DNA of 64,000 nt from Bermanella sp047621325 (GTDB lineage: Bacteria > Pseudomonadota > Gammaproteobacteria > Pseudomonadales > Oceanobacteraceae). The first letter of the stretch is position 1, and each line of letters starts with the position of its first letter. The notes beneath the pieces are model-generated. The model was not told where the DNA came from. It did not search any database and saw only the letters and a program-made list of their open reading frames with translations. Both the position numbers and the translations under genes were made by a program. The stretch is taken from the NCBI GenBank assembly GCA_047621325.1, contig JBLHLT010000010.1, positions 96,534-160,533 on the forward strand. The letters are read 5' to 3'. This document shows, piece after piece, positions 24,844 to 33,232 of this stretch.

Positions 24844-25809
24844 ATGGCCTCGGTACAAGGCTATGATCTAATCGGTGATGTTCATGGCTGCGGCGTGAGC
24901 TTGTGTCATTTGCTTGAGCAAATGAACTACCGCAAAGTGAATGGTGTATACCAGCATCCTAAAGGTCGTAAAGTGGTGTTTATTGGCGATATTGTGGATC
25001 GAGGTCCCAATATTCGGTTGGCACTAAGCGTTGTTCGCGACATGGTTGAGCATGGCCATGCGCATTTAATTATGGGCAACCATGAGTACAACGTACTGGC
25101 GTTTTGTACGCCATCACGTCCAGGCAGTGAGCATCCGTTTTTGCGAGAACACACCTCTCGAAATTCGTTTATTGTTGAAGAGACCATTCGTCAATTTGAA
25201 CCGTACCCTCAAGAATGGCGAGAATACCTGTCTTGGTTTTTAACCTTACCGCTGTATCAAGAGTTTGAGCATTTTCGTGCAGTGCATGCGTGCTGGGATC
25301 ACCAGTTAATCAGTGAGATGAAAGGGCGCTATAACCGCAATTTCATGGATGAAGAATTTTTACATGCATCAATGGATCGTAATTCTTTTGAAGGTCAGTT
25401 AGTGGATCGGCTAACCCGAGGCACTGCCCTAAAATTACCTGGTGGGCGCAGTATTACCGCAAAAGATGGTTTTGTACGCCACTTTTTCCGTACTAAATTT
25501 TGGGAAAAAGACCCAGAAGTGTACGACGAAATTGTGTTTCAACCTGATCCTTTACCTGACGATATCGCGGAAAAAGCCATTACCAAGGCTGACCGCAAAG
25601 AGCTTTTATATTATGGGCCAAACGAGAAGCCTTTATTTATCGGGCACTATTGGATGAAAGGTATTCCTGGCCCAATTACCCATAACATTGCATGCCTAGA
25701 TTACAGTGCCGTGAAATATGGTCGTTTGGTTGCTTATCGAATGGATGATGAAACGCGCTTAGACCCAGATAAGTTCTGCTGGACTCGCGTTGAAAGAAAA
25801 GAAGATTAA
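24844..25809 (+). CDS. Metallophosphoesterase (serine/threonine phosphatase-like)
   Basis: A 321-residue calcineurin-like phosphoesterase. The metal-binding signature is complete: LIGDVHGC, FIGDIVDRGPN, MGNHEYN, the His of FRAVHACW, and IGHYWMKG. The spacing fits the bis(5'-nucleosyl)-tetraphosphatase/PrpE-like group, so a nucleotide or phosphoprotein substrate is possible; I cannot tell which. It directly follows nadK and precedes the rhomboid gene by 5 bp, so all form one operon with yeaC. Confidence 0.87.
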   Translation: MASVQGYDLIGDVHGCGVSLCHLLEQMNYRKVNGVYQHPKGRKVVFIGDIVDRGPNIRLALSVVRDMVEHGHAHLIMGNHEYNVLAFCTPSRPGSEHPFLREHTSRNSFIVEETIRQFEPYPQEWREYLSWFLTLPLYQEFEHFRAVHACWDHQLISEMKGRYNRNFMDEEFLHASMDRNSFEGQLVDRLTRGTALKLPGGRSITAKDGFVRHFFRTKFWEKDPEVYDEIVFQPDPLPDDIAEKAITKADRKELLYYGPNEKPLFIGHYWMKGIPGPITHNIACLDYSAVKYGRLVAYRMDDETRLDPDKFCWTRVERKED

Positions 25810-25814
25810 TCCTC

Positions 25815-26621
25815 ATGCTATTTGCTTGCCGTTGTGATGAACAATACCCTATAGAGCCCTTGCTCAGTGAACTCACTCAGCAAGGGATTCGCTATGAAGT
25901 GAAGCAAGTCAATGGCTCGAACGAGCTTTGGATAGACGACCCTCATTTAATCGAGCCAGTGATGAAAGCTTACGACGCTTTAAAACAGGCGCAACGTCAG
26001 CAAAAACAGCACACCCTTAGTATTCAAAACCTTAAACAATTACCGGTTACGTCTAGCTTTATTATTTTGAGTTTGGCTGTGGCGTTACTGACACAACTGG
26101 GTGAACAGTTTTTAGACTTGTTTTTTATTGCCCAAGTACAGTACTACCCAAAAGGCTGGATTCCTTATACTGGTGTTGCCAATATTTGGCACAGTGTGAG
26201 TCCAATTTTTCTGCATTTTGGCATCGAACATCTGGTGTTTAACACATTGTCATTTTGGTATTTAGGTTCAATTCTTGAGCGAAAACTGACATTCATTGGT
26301 TATATTATTCTCGTAATCGGCATTGCGTTAGTCAGTAATTACAGTCAGCTGTGGGTATCAGGTCCATTGTTTGGCGGGTTGTCTGGTGTGGTGTATGGCT
26401 TGATTGGTTTCGCTTTTGTTTATCAAAGATTTTATCGTCCGTTATTCATACCCAATGGATTATTTTATTTGGCCATTGGTTGGATTTTATTGGGGTTTAC
26501 TCCTATTTTTGCTTTGATTGGCCTTGGTAATATGGCGAATACTGCGCATGTGAGCGGGCTTCTTTGTGGGGCCATTTTATTTCTTCCGTATTATTTGTTT
26601 ATTAAAAAAGAGAGCGTATGA
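25815..26621 (+). CDS. Rhomboid family intramembrane serine protease (GlpG-like)
   Basis: A 268-residue protein with a cytoplasmic N-terminal domain of about 65 residues, then six membrane segments. The active site is clear: GGLSGVVYGL with the nucleophile Ser, HVSGLLCGA with the catalytic His, and HFGIEHLVFNTLSFWYLG with the conserved H-x-x-x-N of helix 2. This architecture matches GlpG, which cleaves orphan membrane proteins. It overlaps yeaC by 4 bp (ATGA). Confidence 0.9.
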   Translation: MLFACRCDEQYPIEPLLSELTQQGIRYEVKQVNGSNELWIDDPHLIEPVMKAYDALKQAQRQQKQHTLSIQNLKQLPVTSSFIILSLAVALLTQLGEQFLDLFFIAQVQYYPKGWIPYTGVANIWHSVSPIFLHFGIEHLVFNTLSFWYLGSILERKLTFIGYIILVIGIALVSNYSQLWVSGPLFGGLSGVVYGLIGFAFVYQRFYRPLFIPNGLFYLAIGWILLGFTPIFALIGLGNMANTAHVSGLLCGAILFLPYYLFIKKESV

Positions 26622-26884
26622 ACATTGAAGATTTAATCGCGTCTATGACGCCGATGATATATAACAACATGAAAGAAGCGTTAGAGTTAGGGCGCTGGGG
26701 CGATGGTCGCGAGGTGACATCAGAGCAAAAAGAATACAGCTTAGAAGCATTAATTCGCTATGAGCATCTGCATAATATTCCGCAAGAGCAGCGTGTCGGT
26801 TATGTGGATATGACGAATAAGCGACAACAGAAAAACAAGAAAGTGGCCGATGATGGCGAGCAGCTAATTAAAATAATCGAATAA
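26618..26884 (+). CDS. yeaC: DUF1315 family protein YeaC
   Basis: An 88-residue cytoplasmic protein of unknown function. It matches the YeaC family: IEDLIASMTPMIYNNMKEALELGRWGDGREVT near the start and a lysine-rich C-terminal half. The start overlaps the rhomboid stop. Confidence 0.85.
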   Translation: MNIEDLIASMTPMIYNNMKEALELGRWGDGREVTSEQKEYSLEALIRYEHLHNIPQEQRVGYVDMTNKRQQKNKKVADDGEQLIKIIE

Positions 26885-26912
26885 TAAAAAATAAGTCCGA
26901 GCAAATCTATTT

Positions 26913-27737
26913 ATGAAGTACCAAGGTCACCTTAAAAAAATGAGTATATCGGCTGAGACCGAAGATGCCCAATACCACATACGATTAGATGATCAGTTAA
27001 TTTCGCTCAATGAAAAGCTTGGCCAGCCGATACGTATAGAACATCTTGGTGAAATTCACTGCCAAGCGTGTGGGCGTCAAAGCAAAAAAAGTTTTGCTCA
27101 GGGTTATTGTTATCCATGTTTTAGTCGTTTAGCGCAATGCGATACGTGCATAATGAGCCCTGAAAAATGTCATTTTGACAAGGGCACGTGCAGAGAGCCA
27201 AGCTGGGGTGAAGAGTTTTGCATGCAAGATCATATCGTTTATCTTGCTAATTCATCTGGCACAAAAGTGGGCATTACTCGCCACAGTCAAATTCCAACTC
27301 GCTGGTTGGATCAAGGTGCAATGCAGGCGATGCCGATTGCACGAGTGGCAACTCGGCAGTTATCTGGCTTACTTGAAGTGATTTTTAAACAGCATGTATC
27401 GGATAAAACCAATTGGCGAACGTTATTAAAGCAAGATGCAGTTGATTTAGATTTAGCCGCTAAACGAGATGAACTGTTCGAAATATGTCATGAAGAAATC
27501 GAAGAATTACAAGGGCATTATGGTTTGCAAGCCGTGCAGTTAATCTACGATGCTGATCAGCAAGCATTTAAATACCCTGTGACACAGTATCCAACTAAAG
27601 TTAGCAGTTTTAATTTAGATAAAGACCCTGTCGCACAAGGGACACTAATGGGCATTAAAGGGCAGTATTTAATTTTGGATACAGGTGTAATTAATTTACG
27701 TAAATACACGTCTTATTTAGTATCAATCGAATGCTAA
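26913..27737 (+). CDS. DUF2797 family protein (zinc-ribbon plus GIY-YIG-like core)
   Basis: A 274-residue protein. A cysteine cluster (CQACGRQ..., YCYPCFSRLAQCDTCIM, KGTC) suggests two zinc sites near residues 50-95. The following IVYLANSSGTKVGITRHSQIPTRWLDQGA has the shape of a GIY-YIG nuclease core (YLA...GITR), which DUF2797 members share. The target is unknown. It starts 28 bp after yeaC and 20 bp before pepN. Confidence 0.8.
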   Translation: MKYQGHLKKMSISAETEDAQYHIRLDDQLISLNEKLGQPIRIEHLGEIHCQACGRQSKKSFAQGYCYPCFSRLAQCDTCIMSPEKCHFDKGTCREPSWGEEFCMQDHIVYLANSSGTKVGITRHSQIPTRWLDQGAMQAMPIARVATRQLSGLLEVIFKQHVSDKTNWRTLLKQDAVDLDLAAKRDELFEICHEEIEELQGHYGLQAVQLIYDADQQAFKYPVTQYPTKVSSFNLDKDPVAQGTLMGIKGQYLILDTGVINLRKYTSYLVSIEC

Positions 27738-27757
27738 TGGCGGATTAAGGATAAATC

Positions 27758-30406
27758 ATGAAAAACGCAGAACCTAAAGCCATATATTTAAAAGATTACC
27801 AAGCACCTGCATTTGAGATTGAATCGACGTATCTGAATTTTGATCTATACGAAGACCATACGTTAGTTACATCATCACTTAAAATGCGCCGTAATCCTGA
27901 ATTTCAAGATGCTAAATTATTGTTAAATGGTCAAGATTTAGAATTAGTATCGGTTATTATTAACGGTCAGCCAATCGCGGCCAGTGATTACGAAATGACT
28001 GAAGAAAGTTTGTCGCTAACGGCATCGGTTGTGCCGAATGAATTTACTTTGGCGATTCAAACAAAAATTAAACCTCAAGAAAACACCGCTCTTGAGGGTT
28101 TGTATCAATCGTCAGGAATGTTTTGCACCCAATGTGAAGCAGAAGGCTTTCGCCGTATCACCTATTTTTTAGATCGCCCTGATGTCATGAGCGTTTATGA
28201 AGTTCGAATTACCGCCGATAAAAAAGCATTTCCAGTATTGCTATCTAACGGCAACTTAATTCATACAGAAGAATTAAGTGATGGTCGCCACAGTACAACT
28301 TGGCAAGACCCGCATAAAAAACCATGTTATTTATTTGCGCTGGTAGCCGGTGATTTACAGCATATCGAAGATACATTTACGACTATGTCAGGTGAAGAGG
28401 TGACACTGCGTATTTTTGTGGAGCCGCAAAATATCGATAAATGTGACTTTGCAATGGGTGCGTTAAAACGCTCAATGAAGTGGGATGAAGATGTTTATGG
28501 CCGTGAATACGATTTAAATATTTTTAATATTGTGGCTGTAGATGCTTTCAATATGGGCGCGATGGAAAATAAGAGCCTAAATATTTTCAACTCTTCATGC
28601 GTGCTTGCAAACCCTAAAACGGCAACAGACGCGACGTTTCAGCGTATTGAATCGATTGTTGCGCATGAATATTTTCACAACTGGTCGGGTAATCGTGTTA
28701 CCTGTCGAGACTGGTTTCAATTAAGCTTGAAAGAAGGCTTCACCGTTTTCCGTGACTCTGAGTATTCGGCTGATATAGGTTCCCGTACGGTTAAGCGCAT
28801 CGAGGATGTATCTTTATTGCGTACAGCGCAATTCGCTGAAGATGCCGGCCCTATGTCGCATCCGATTTTACCGGCTTCTTTTATTGAGATTTCTAATTTT
28901 TATACACTAACCATATATGAAAAAGGCGCTGAAGTTGTGCGCATGATTCATAATATTTTAGGCGCAGATGACTTTAGAAAAGGGTCTGACTTATATTTTG
29001 AGCGCCATGATGGCCAGGCTGTCACAACAGAGCATTTTGTGAAGGCTATGGAAGATGCAAGTGGGCAAGACCTTACCCAGTTTAGAAATTGGTATCATCA
29101 AGCAGGCACCCCTGATGTTTTTGTGACAGATGCCTATGATGAGCAATCAAAAACCTATGCGTTAACGATTAAGCAATCTTGTCGTGAAACCCCAGAGACC
29201 ATCACAAAAAAACCTTATCACATTCCATTGGCATTGGGCTTACTCAATGAAAAAGGCGAAGACCTAGAACTTTTGTGTGGTGCCGCTAACTTTAATAGTC
29301 ATACCAATGTTATTAATTTAACTGAATTTGAGCAGACGTTTACGTTTGATAATATTCAAGCCAAACCCGTGCCGTCATTATTGCGTGGTTTTAGCGCGCC
29401 AGTAAAATTGCATTATCCATATCAAGCCGAGCAATTACAGTTTTTGATGGCGCATGACAGTGATGGTTTTAATCGTTGGGATGCAGGTCAAACATTGGCA
29501 ACCAATGTGATTTTAGCGTTGTCACAAGATGTATTAGCAGGCCGTGAATTAATATTAGATGAAGGTTTATTTAATGTGTATCAGGCACTGCTCGCACAAT
29601 TGACAGATGACCTAGCCATGCAAGCGCAAATGTTAAGTTTGCCAAGTTTGGCTTATTTAATAGAGCAACAAGAACAAGCCCAAGTACATGCTTTGTATAC
29701 AGCCCGAAGTTTTGTGAAGCAAGCATTAGCAGATCGTTTGCATGAGTCATTTAATGGCATGTATCAACAATGTATGGATGCAGCCGAATATGAACCTTCG
29801 CCAAATGCGATTGCTAAGCGCACGCTAAAGAATCTTTGCTTGCAGTATATGACACAAACTTTAAATCATGATTATTCGGGACTTGCGCAAGCGCAATTTA
29901 ATGATGCGAATAACATGACAGACCAGTTTGCAGCACTGGGTTCTTTAGTTAATAGTCACCATCAGAACTTGGCACAAACGGCTCTTCAGAGTTTTTACCA
30001 GCAATGGCAGCATGACGTGTTAGTAGTGAATATGTGGTTGTCGTTACAGGCGGCGAGTGATCACACTGACGGTGTTGCCTCGGTCAATGAACTTTTAAAC
30101 CATGATGCGTTCGATATAAAGAACCCTAATAAGGTGCGTGCTGTTATTGGTGTCTTTGCTGGTCAAAATTTAAGGCATTTCCATGGCGTGCAGGGGGCTG
30201 GGTACAATTGGCTAGCCGATAAAATTATTGAGCTTGATGCATTAAACCCACAAATTGCATCTCGTTTATTAGGCCCGTTAACCAAATGGAAGCGCATAGG
30301 CCAACCAAATGGCGCCCAAATGAAGCAGGCCCTAGAGAAAATTGCGTCACGTAGTAATTTGTCGAAAGATGTCTATGAAGTTGTGACGAAATCTCTAGTA
30401 AGCTAG
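27758..30406 (+). CDS. pepN: Aminopeptidase N (M1 family) PepN
   Basis: A broad-specificity zinc aminopeptidase in the cytoplasm, 882 residues, full length for gammaproteobacterial PepN. The GAMEN exopeptidase motif is at about residues 267-271 and the zinc site HEYFHN begins at residue 303, with the second Glu ligand in the KEGFT segment near residue 326. The N-terminal saddle (KDYQAPAFEIESTYLNFDL) and the C-terminal alpha domain are intact. ATG with AAGGATAA upstream. Confidence 0.96.
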   Translation: MKNAEPKAIYLKDYQAPAFEIESTYLNFDLYEDHTLVTSSLKMRRNPEFQDAKLLLNGQDLELVSVIINGQPIAASDYEMTEESLSLTASVVPNEFTLAIQTKIKPQENTALEGLYQSSGMFCTQCEAEGFRRITYFLDRPDVMSVYEVRITADKKAFPVLLSNGNLIHTEELSDGRHSTTWQDPHKKPCYLFALVAGDLQHIEDTFTTMSGEEVTLRIFVEPQNIDKCDFAMGALKRSMKWDEDVYGREYDLNIFNIVAVDAFNMGAMENKSLNIFNSSCVLANPKTATDATFQRIESIVAHEYFHNWSGNRVTCRDWFQLSLKEGFTVFRDSEYSADIGSRTVKRIEDVSLLRTAQFAEDAGPMSHPILPASFIEISNFYTLTIYEKGAEVVRMIHNILGADDFRKGSDLYFERHDGQAVTTEHFVKAMEDASGQDLTQFRNWYHQAGTPDVFVTDAYDEQSKTYALTIKQSCRETPETITKKPYHIPLALGLLNEKGEDLELLCGAANFNSHTNVINLTEFEQTFTFDNIQAKPVPSLLRGFSAPVKLHYPYQAEQLQFLMAHDSDGFNRWDAGQTLATNVILALSQDVLAGRELILDEGLFNVYQALLAQLTDDLAMQAQMLSLPSLAYLIEQQEQAQVHALYTARSFVKQALADRLHESFNGMYQQCMDAAEYEPSPNAIAKRTLKNLCLQYMTQTLNHDYSGLAQAQFNDANNMTDQFAALGSLVNSHHQNLAQTALQSFYQQWQHDVLVVNMWLSLQAASDHTDGVASVNELLNHDAFDIKNPNKVRAVIGVFAGQNLRHFHGVQGAGYNWLADKIIELDALNPQIASRLLGPLTKWKRIGQPNGAQMKQALEKIASRSNLSKDVYEVVTKSLVS

Positions 30407-30426
30407 AGACACTCTACAATTTTATA

Positions 30427-30468
30427 AAACCAGTGGCGTATTCTGTTGTACGACACTGGTTTATTTTA
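30427..30468 (+). terminator. Possible terminator after pepN
   Basis: AAACCAGTG and CACTGGTTT pair across an 18-nt loop, followed by ATTTTAT. The long loop makes termination less certain. Confidence 0.45.
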
Positions 30469-30571
30469 TATGCTTGGCTAATAAGAAAAATAAAAGAATC
30501 TAACTGGTACTTCTGTACTGGTTATCCAGCAACAGCTTAGACACTTGATCTTGGCTGGGGGAAAAATAAAA

Positions 30572-31939
30572 ATGAAAAAATCAGGTCTACTGGTATCCGC
30601 TATTGTATTGGCGTGTGGCTTTTCAGCTACATCCCAAGCGCAGGTTAGCCAAAAAGAGGCAGATAAACTGCGCACAACATTAACCCCTCTCGGTGGTGAG
30701 CGTGCAGGTAATGCAGATGGCACAATCCCTGAATGGCGAGGCGGGATTCAATTTCCACCTAAGGGCTACAAACAACCTGGTCAGCATCATGTTGATCCGT
30801 TCCCAAGTGACCAGCCGTTATTTGAAATAACAGCTCAAAATATGGCTAAGTATGAAAAGCACTTAACCACAGGTCAAAAAGCGTTATTAAAAACCTATCC
30901 AAATTCTTTTAAAATGCCGATTTATGAATCGCGTCGCACAGCTGCTGCGCCGCAATGGGTTTATGAAAACACCTATAAGAATGCAACAAAAGCTACCTTG
31001 GTTGAAGGTGGTAACGGTATTGAAAACGCCATTGGTGGGGCACCGTTTCCCATTCCGTCTAACGGTTTAGAAGTTATCTGGAACCATAATACTCGCTGGC
31101 GTGGTGAGTATGCGATTCGCCGCGCATCAGAGGTAGCGGTACAGCCAGACGGCACTTACAGCTTAATTACGACGCAAGCGGAAGTTGATTACAATTTCTA
31201 TCATCGTGGTATTACCCCTGCCGAACTAGACAATGTATTGATCTATTATCTTTCTTTCACAAAAGCACCTGCTCGTTTAGCTGGTGGTGCAGTTCTTGCG
31301 CATGAAACAATGAACCAAGTAATCGAACCGCGTCGAGCATGGGGTTATAACGCTGGTCAGCGTCGTGTGCGTAAAGCGCCTAACTTAGCATATGACACAC
31401 CAGTAGCCGCTGCAGATGGCCTGCGTACCATTGATGAAACTGATATGTACAACGGATCACCAGATCGTTACAACTGGAAGCTAGTGGGTAAAGAAGAGAT
31501 TTTTATTCCTTACAATAGTTATCGTGTCGGTTCGCCTGATGTGAAATACGCGTCATTATTGCAACCAGGCCATTTAAACCCAGAATATACTCGATACGAA
31601 AAACACCGTGTTTGGGTAGTTGAAGCCACATTGAAATCAGGTCAGCGTCATATTTATCACAAGCGCCGTTTCTTTATTGATGAAGATACATGGAGTGCTG
31701 CGGTGATTGATCAGTATGATGAACGTGGTGAGTTATGGCGTGTCAGCATGGCTTATCTTAAAAACTTCTATGAATTACCAGGTACTTGGACCGCTATGGA
31801 TGTATTTCATGACGTACAGGCTCGCCGTTACCATGTTCAAGGCATGGATAACGAAGAGCGCAGTACCATTGATTTCAGTCAAGTATCCCCTGGTAGCCGA
31901 TACTTTACACCGCAAGAGCTTCGTCGCCGCGGTCGTTAA
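30572..31939 (+). CDS. DUF1329 family exported protein
   Basis: A 455-residue protein with signal peptide MKKSGLLVSAIVLACGFSATSQA. Typical DUF1329 features are the EADKLRTTLTPLGGERAGNADGTIPEW opening, GTWTAMDVFHDVQARRYHVQGMDNE near the end, and the central RRAWGYNAGQRRVRKAP segment. The fold is related to LolB/outer-membrane lipoprotein sorting proteins, so a lipid-binding periplasmic role is plausible. The frame extends to a TTG at 30545, but ATG 30572 has GGGGGA upstream. DUF1329 genes usually accompany a DUF1302 gene, a Ycf48-like gene and an MMPL exporter; here the last two follow but DUF1302 is absent. Confidence 0.9.
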   Translation: MKKSGLLVSAIVLACGFSATSQAQVSQKEADKLRTTLTPLGGERAGNADGTIPEWRGGIQFPPKGYKQPGQHHVDPFPSDQPLFEITAQNMAKYEKHLTTGQKALLKTYPNSFKMPIYESRRTAAAPQWVYENTYKNATKATLVEGGNGIENAIGGAPFPIPSNGLEVIWNHNTRWRGEYAIRRASEVAVQPDGTYSLITTQAEVDYNFYHRGITPAELDNVLIYYLSFTKAPARLAGGAVLAHETMNQVIEPRRAWGYNAGQRRVRKAPNLAYDTPVAAADGLRTIDETDMYNGSPDRYNWKLVGKEEIFIPYNSYRVGSPDVKYASLLQPGHLNPEYTRYEKHRVWVVEATLKSGQRHIYHKRRFFIDEDTWSAAVIDQYDERGELWRVSMAYLKNFYELPGTWTAMDVFHDVQARRYHVQGMDNEERSTIDFSQVSPGSRYFTPQELRRRGR

Positions 31940-31949
31940 TATTTGTTGA

Positions 31950-31975
31950 GCGCAACCTTAACGACAAGGTTGCGC
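31950..31975 (+). other. Perfect 10-bp hairpin between the DUF1329 and Ycf48-like genes
   Basis: GCGCAACCTT pairs with AAGGTTGCGC around AACGAC. No T tract follows, so it may stabilise mRNA or lower read-through within the operon rather than end it. Confidence 0.6.
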
Positions 31976-32017
31976 ACATACATACTTTTACTATTTATTT
32001 AGATTGGAGATTTACTG

Positions 32018-33226
32018 ATGCGTACACTGTTTTCAGTGCGCGCCGTGCTGAGATCTGCTGGCCGATTTTTATCCGCTAGTATCTTAGCCTCGGTGGTAGG
32101 ATTAACTGCAACAACGGCCCATGCTCAATGGCAAGACCCATTAGATACACCGGCTATGAGCACATTAAAAGCGCATAAGTCATTATTACTAGATGTGATA
32201 TCAGTAGGTGAACGCCTTGTTGCAGTAGGTGAGCGTGGCCATATCATTTTAAGTGATGATGAAGGCCGCACTTGGCGCCAAGCAAAAGTACCTGTTATTA
32301 CGACGTTAACAGCCGTTTATTTTGTAAATGATAATACCGGTTGGGCTGTTGGTCACGATGCGGTGGTATTAAATACGCAAGACGGTGGTTTAACGTGGGT
32401 AAAACAACTTGATGGCTTTCAAGCAAATGAGATGGTATTGAACGCAGCCAAGAAAATGAAAGCGTTTCAAGAAAGTGAATTAAGTAAAGCGATGGTATTA
32501 GGAAGTGACTCTAGGGTTTCACTTGTTGAGGAACATTTAGAAAATGCTACCTATGCATTAGAAGACGCTCAGATTGACTTTGAAGAAAAATCGACCAAAC
32601 CATTATTGGATGTTTGGTTTAAAAATATTCAAGAAGGGTTTGTTATTGGTGCTTACGGCATGATGTTTAAAACCGTAGATGGTGGTAATAGTTGGTCTGC
32701 ATGGTCATCAAAGGTCGAAAATCCAGAACGTTTTCACTTGAACAGCATTACTAAAATAGATGACCAGCGTTTAATGATCGTGGGTGAAGCCGGTTTAATG
32801 CTTCGTACAGTAAACGGTGGTGATACGTGGACCCAAATGTTAAGTCCATATGATGGCTCCTTCTTTGGCGTTATGAATCTTTCCAATAATGTGCAGTTGG
32901 CCTTTGGTTTACGCGGTAACTTAGCTCGCTCAGATAACTTTGGCTTAAGCTGGCGCTTAGAAGATACCCATACGCAACAAACATTAATGGGTGCAACTGA
33001 CCACCTTGGTCGCATTGCATATATTGTTGGTAATGGCGGCGCATTTTTGAAAGGCATTGATTCTGGCCGTAAGTGGGAAAGCCAAACGAGAACAGGCCGC
33101 AGTAACGCATCTTCAATTATTGAAACTCGCTCTGGTGATTTTGTGATGGTGGGAGAAAGTGGTGTTGAAATTTTAGATAAAACCGGTGAGCGCCTGTCGG
33201 TAGAGATTAAGAGCATCGAAGGGTAA
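32018..33226 (+). CDS. Ycf48-like BNR-repeat beta-propeller protein
   Basis: A 402-residue exported protein: a hydrophobic stretch ending in ATTAHA, then repeated Asp-box/BNR units, for example GERGHIILSDDEGRTWRQA, VVLNTQDGGLTWVKQL, MMFKTVDGGNSWSAW and LMLRTVNGGDTWTQM. These form a photosystem-II assembly factor Ycf48-type beta-propeller. In non-photosynthetic proteobacteria such proteins accompany MMPL exporters and DUF1329/DUF1302 proteins. A role as periplasmic partner of the next gene is inferred. GGAGA precedes the ATG; 6 bp separate it from the MMPL gene. Confidence 0.87.
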   Translation: MRTLFSVRAVLRSAGRFLSASILASVVGLTATTAHAQWQDPLDTPAMSTLKAHKSLLLDVISVGERLVAVGERGHIILSDDEGRTWRQAKVPVITTLTAVYFVNDNTGWAVGHDAVVLNTQDGGLTWVKQLDGFQANEMVLNAAKKMKAFQESELSKAMVLGSDSRVSLVEEHLENATYALEDAQIDFEEKSTKPLLDVWFKNIQEGFVIGAYGMMFKTVDGGNSWSAWSSKVENPERFHLNSITKIDDQRLMIVGEAGLMLRTVNGGDTWTQMLSPYDGSFFGVMNLSNNVQLAFGLRGNLARSDNFGLSWRLEDTHTQQTLMGATDHLGRIAYIVGNGGAFLKGIDSGRKWESQTRTGRSNASSIIETRSGDFVMVGESGVEILDKTGERLSVEIKSIEG

Positions 33227-33232
33227 TCAATT

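Noticed and set aside
32734..33216. 160-codon antisense frame in the Ycf48-like gene
   Set aside because: Shadow; its composition mirrors the BNR repeats.
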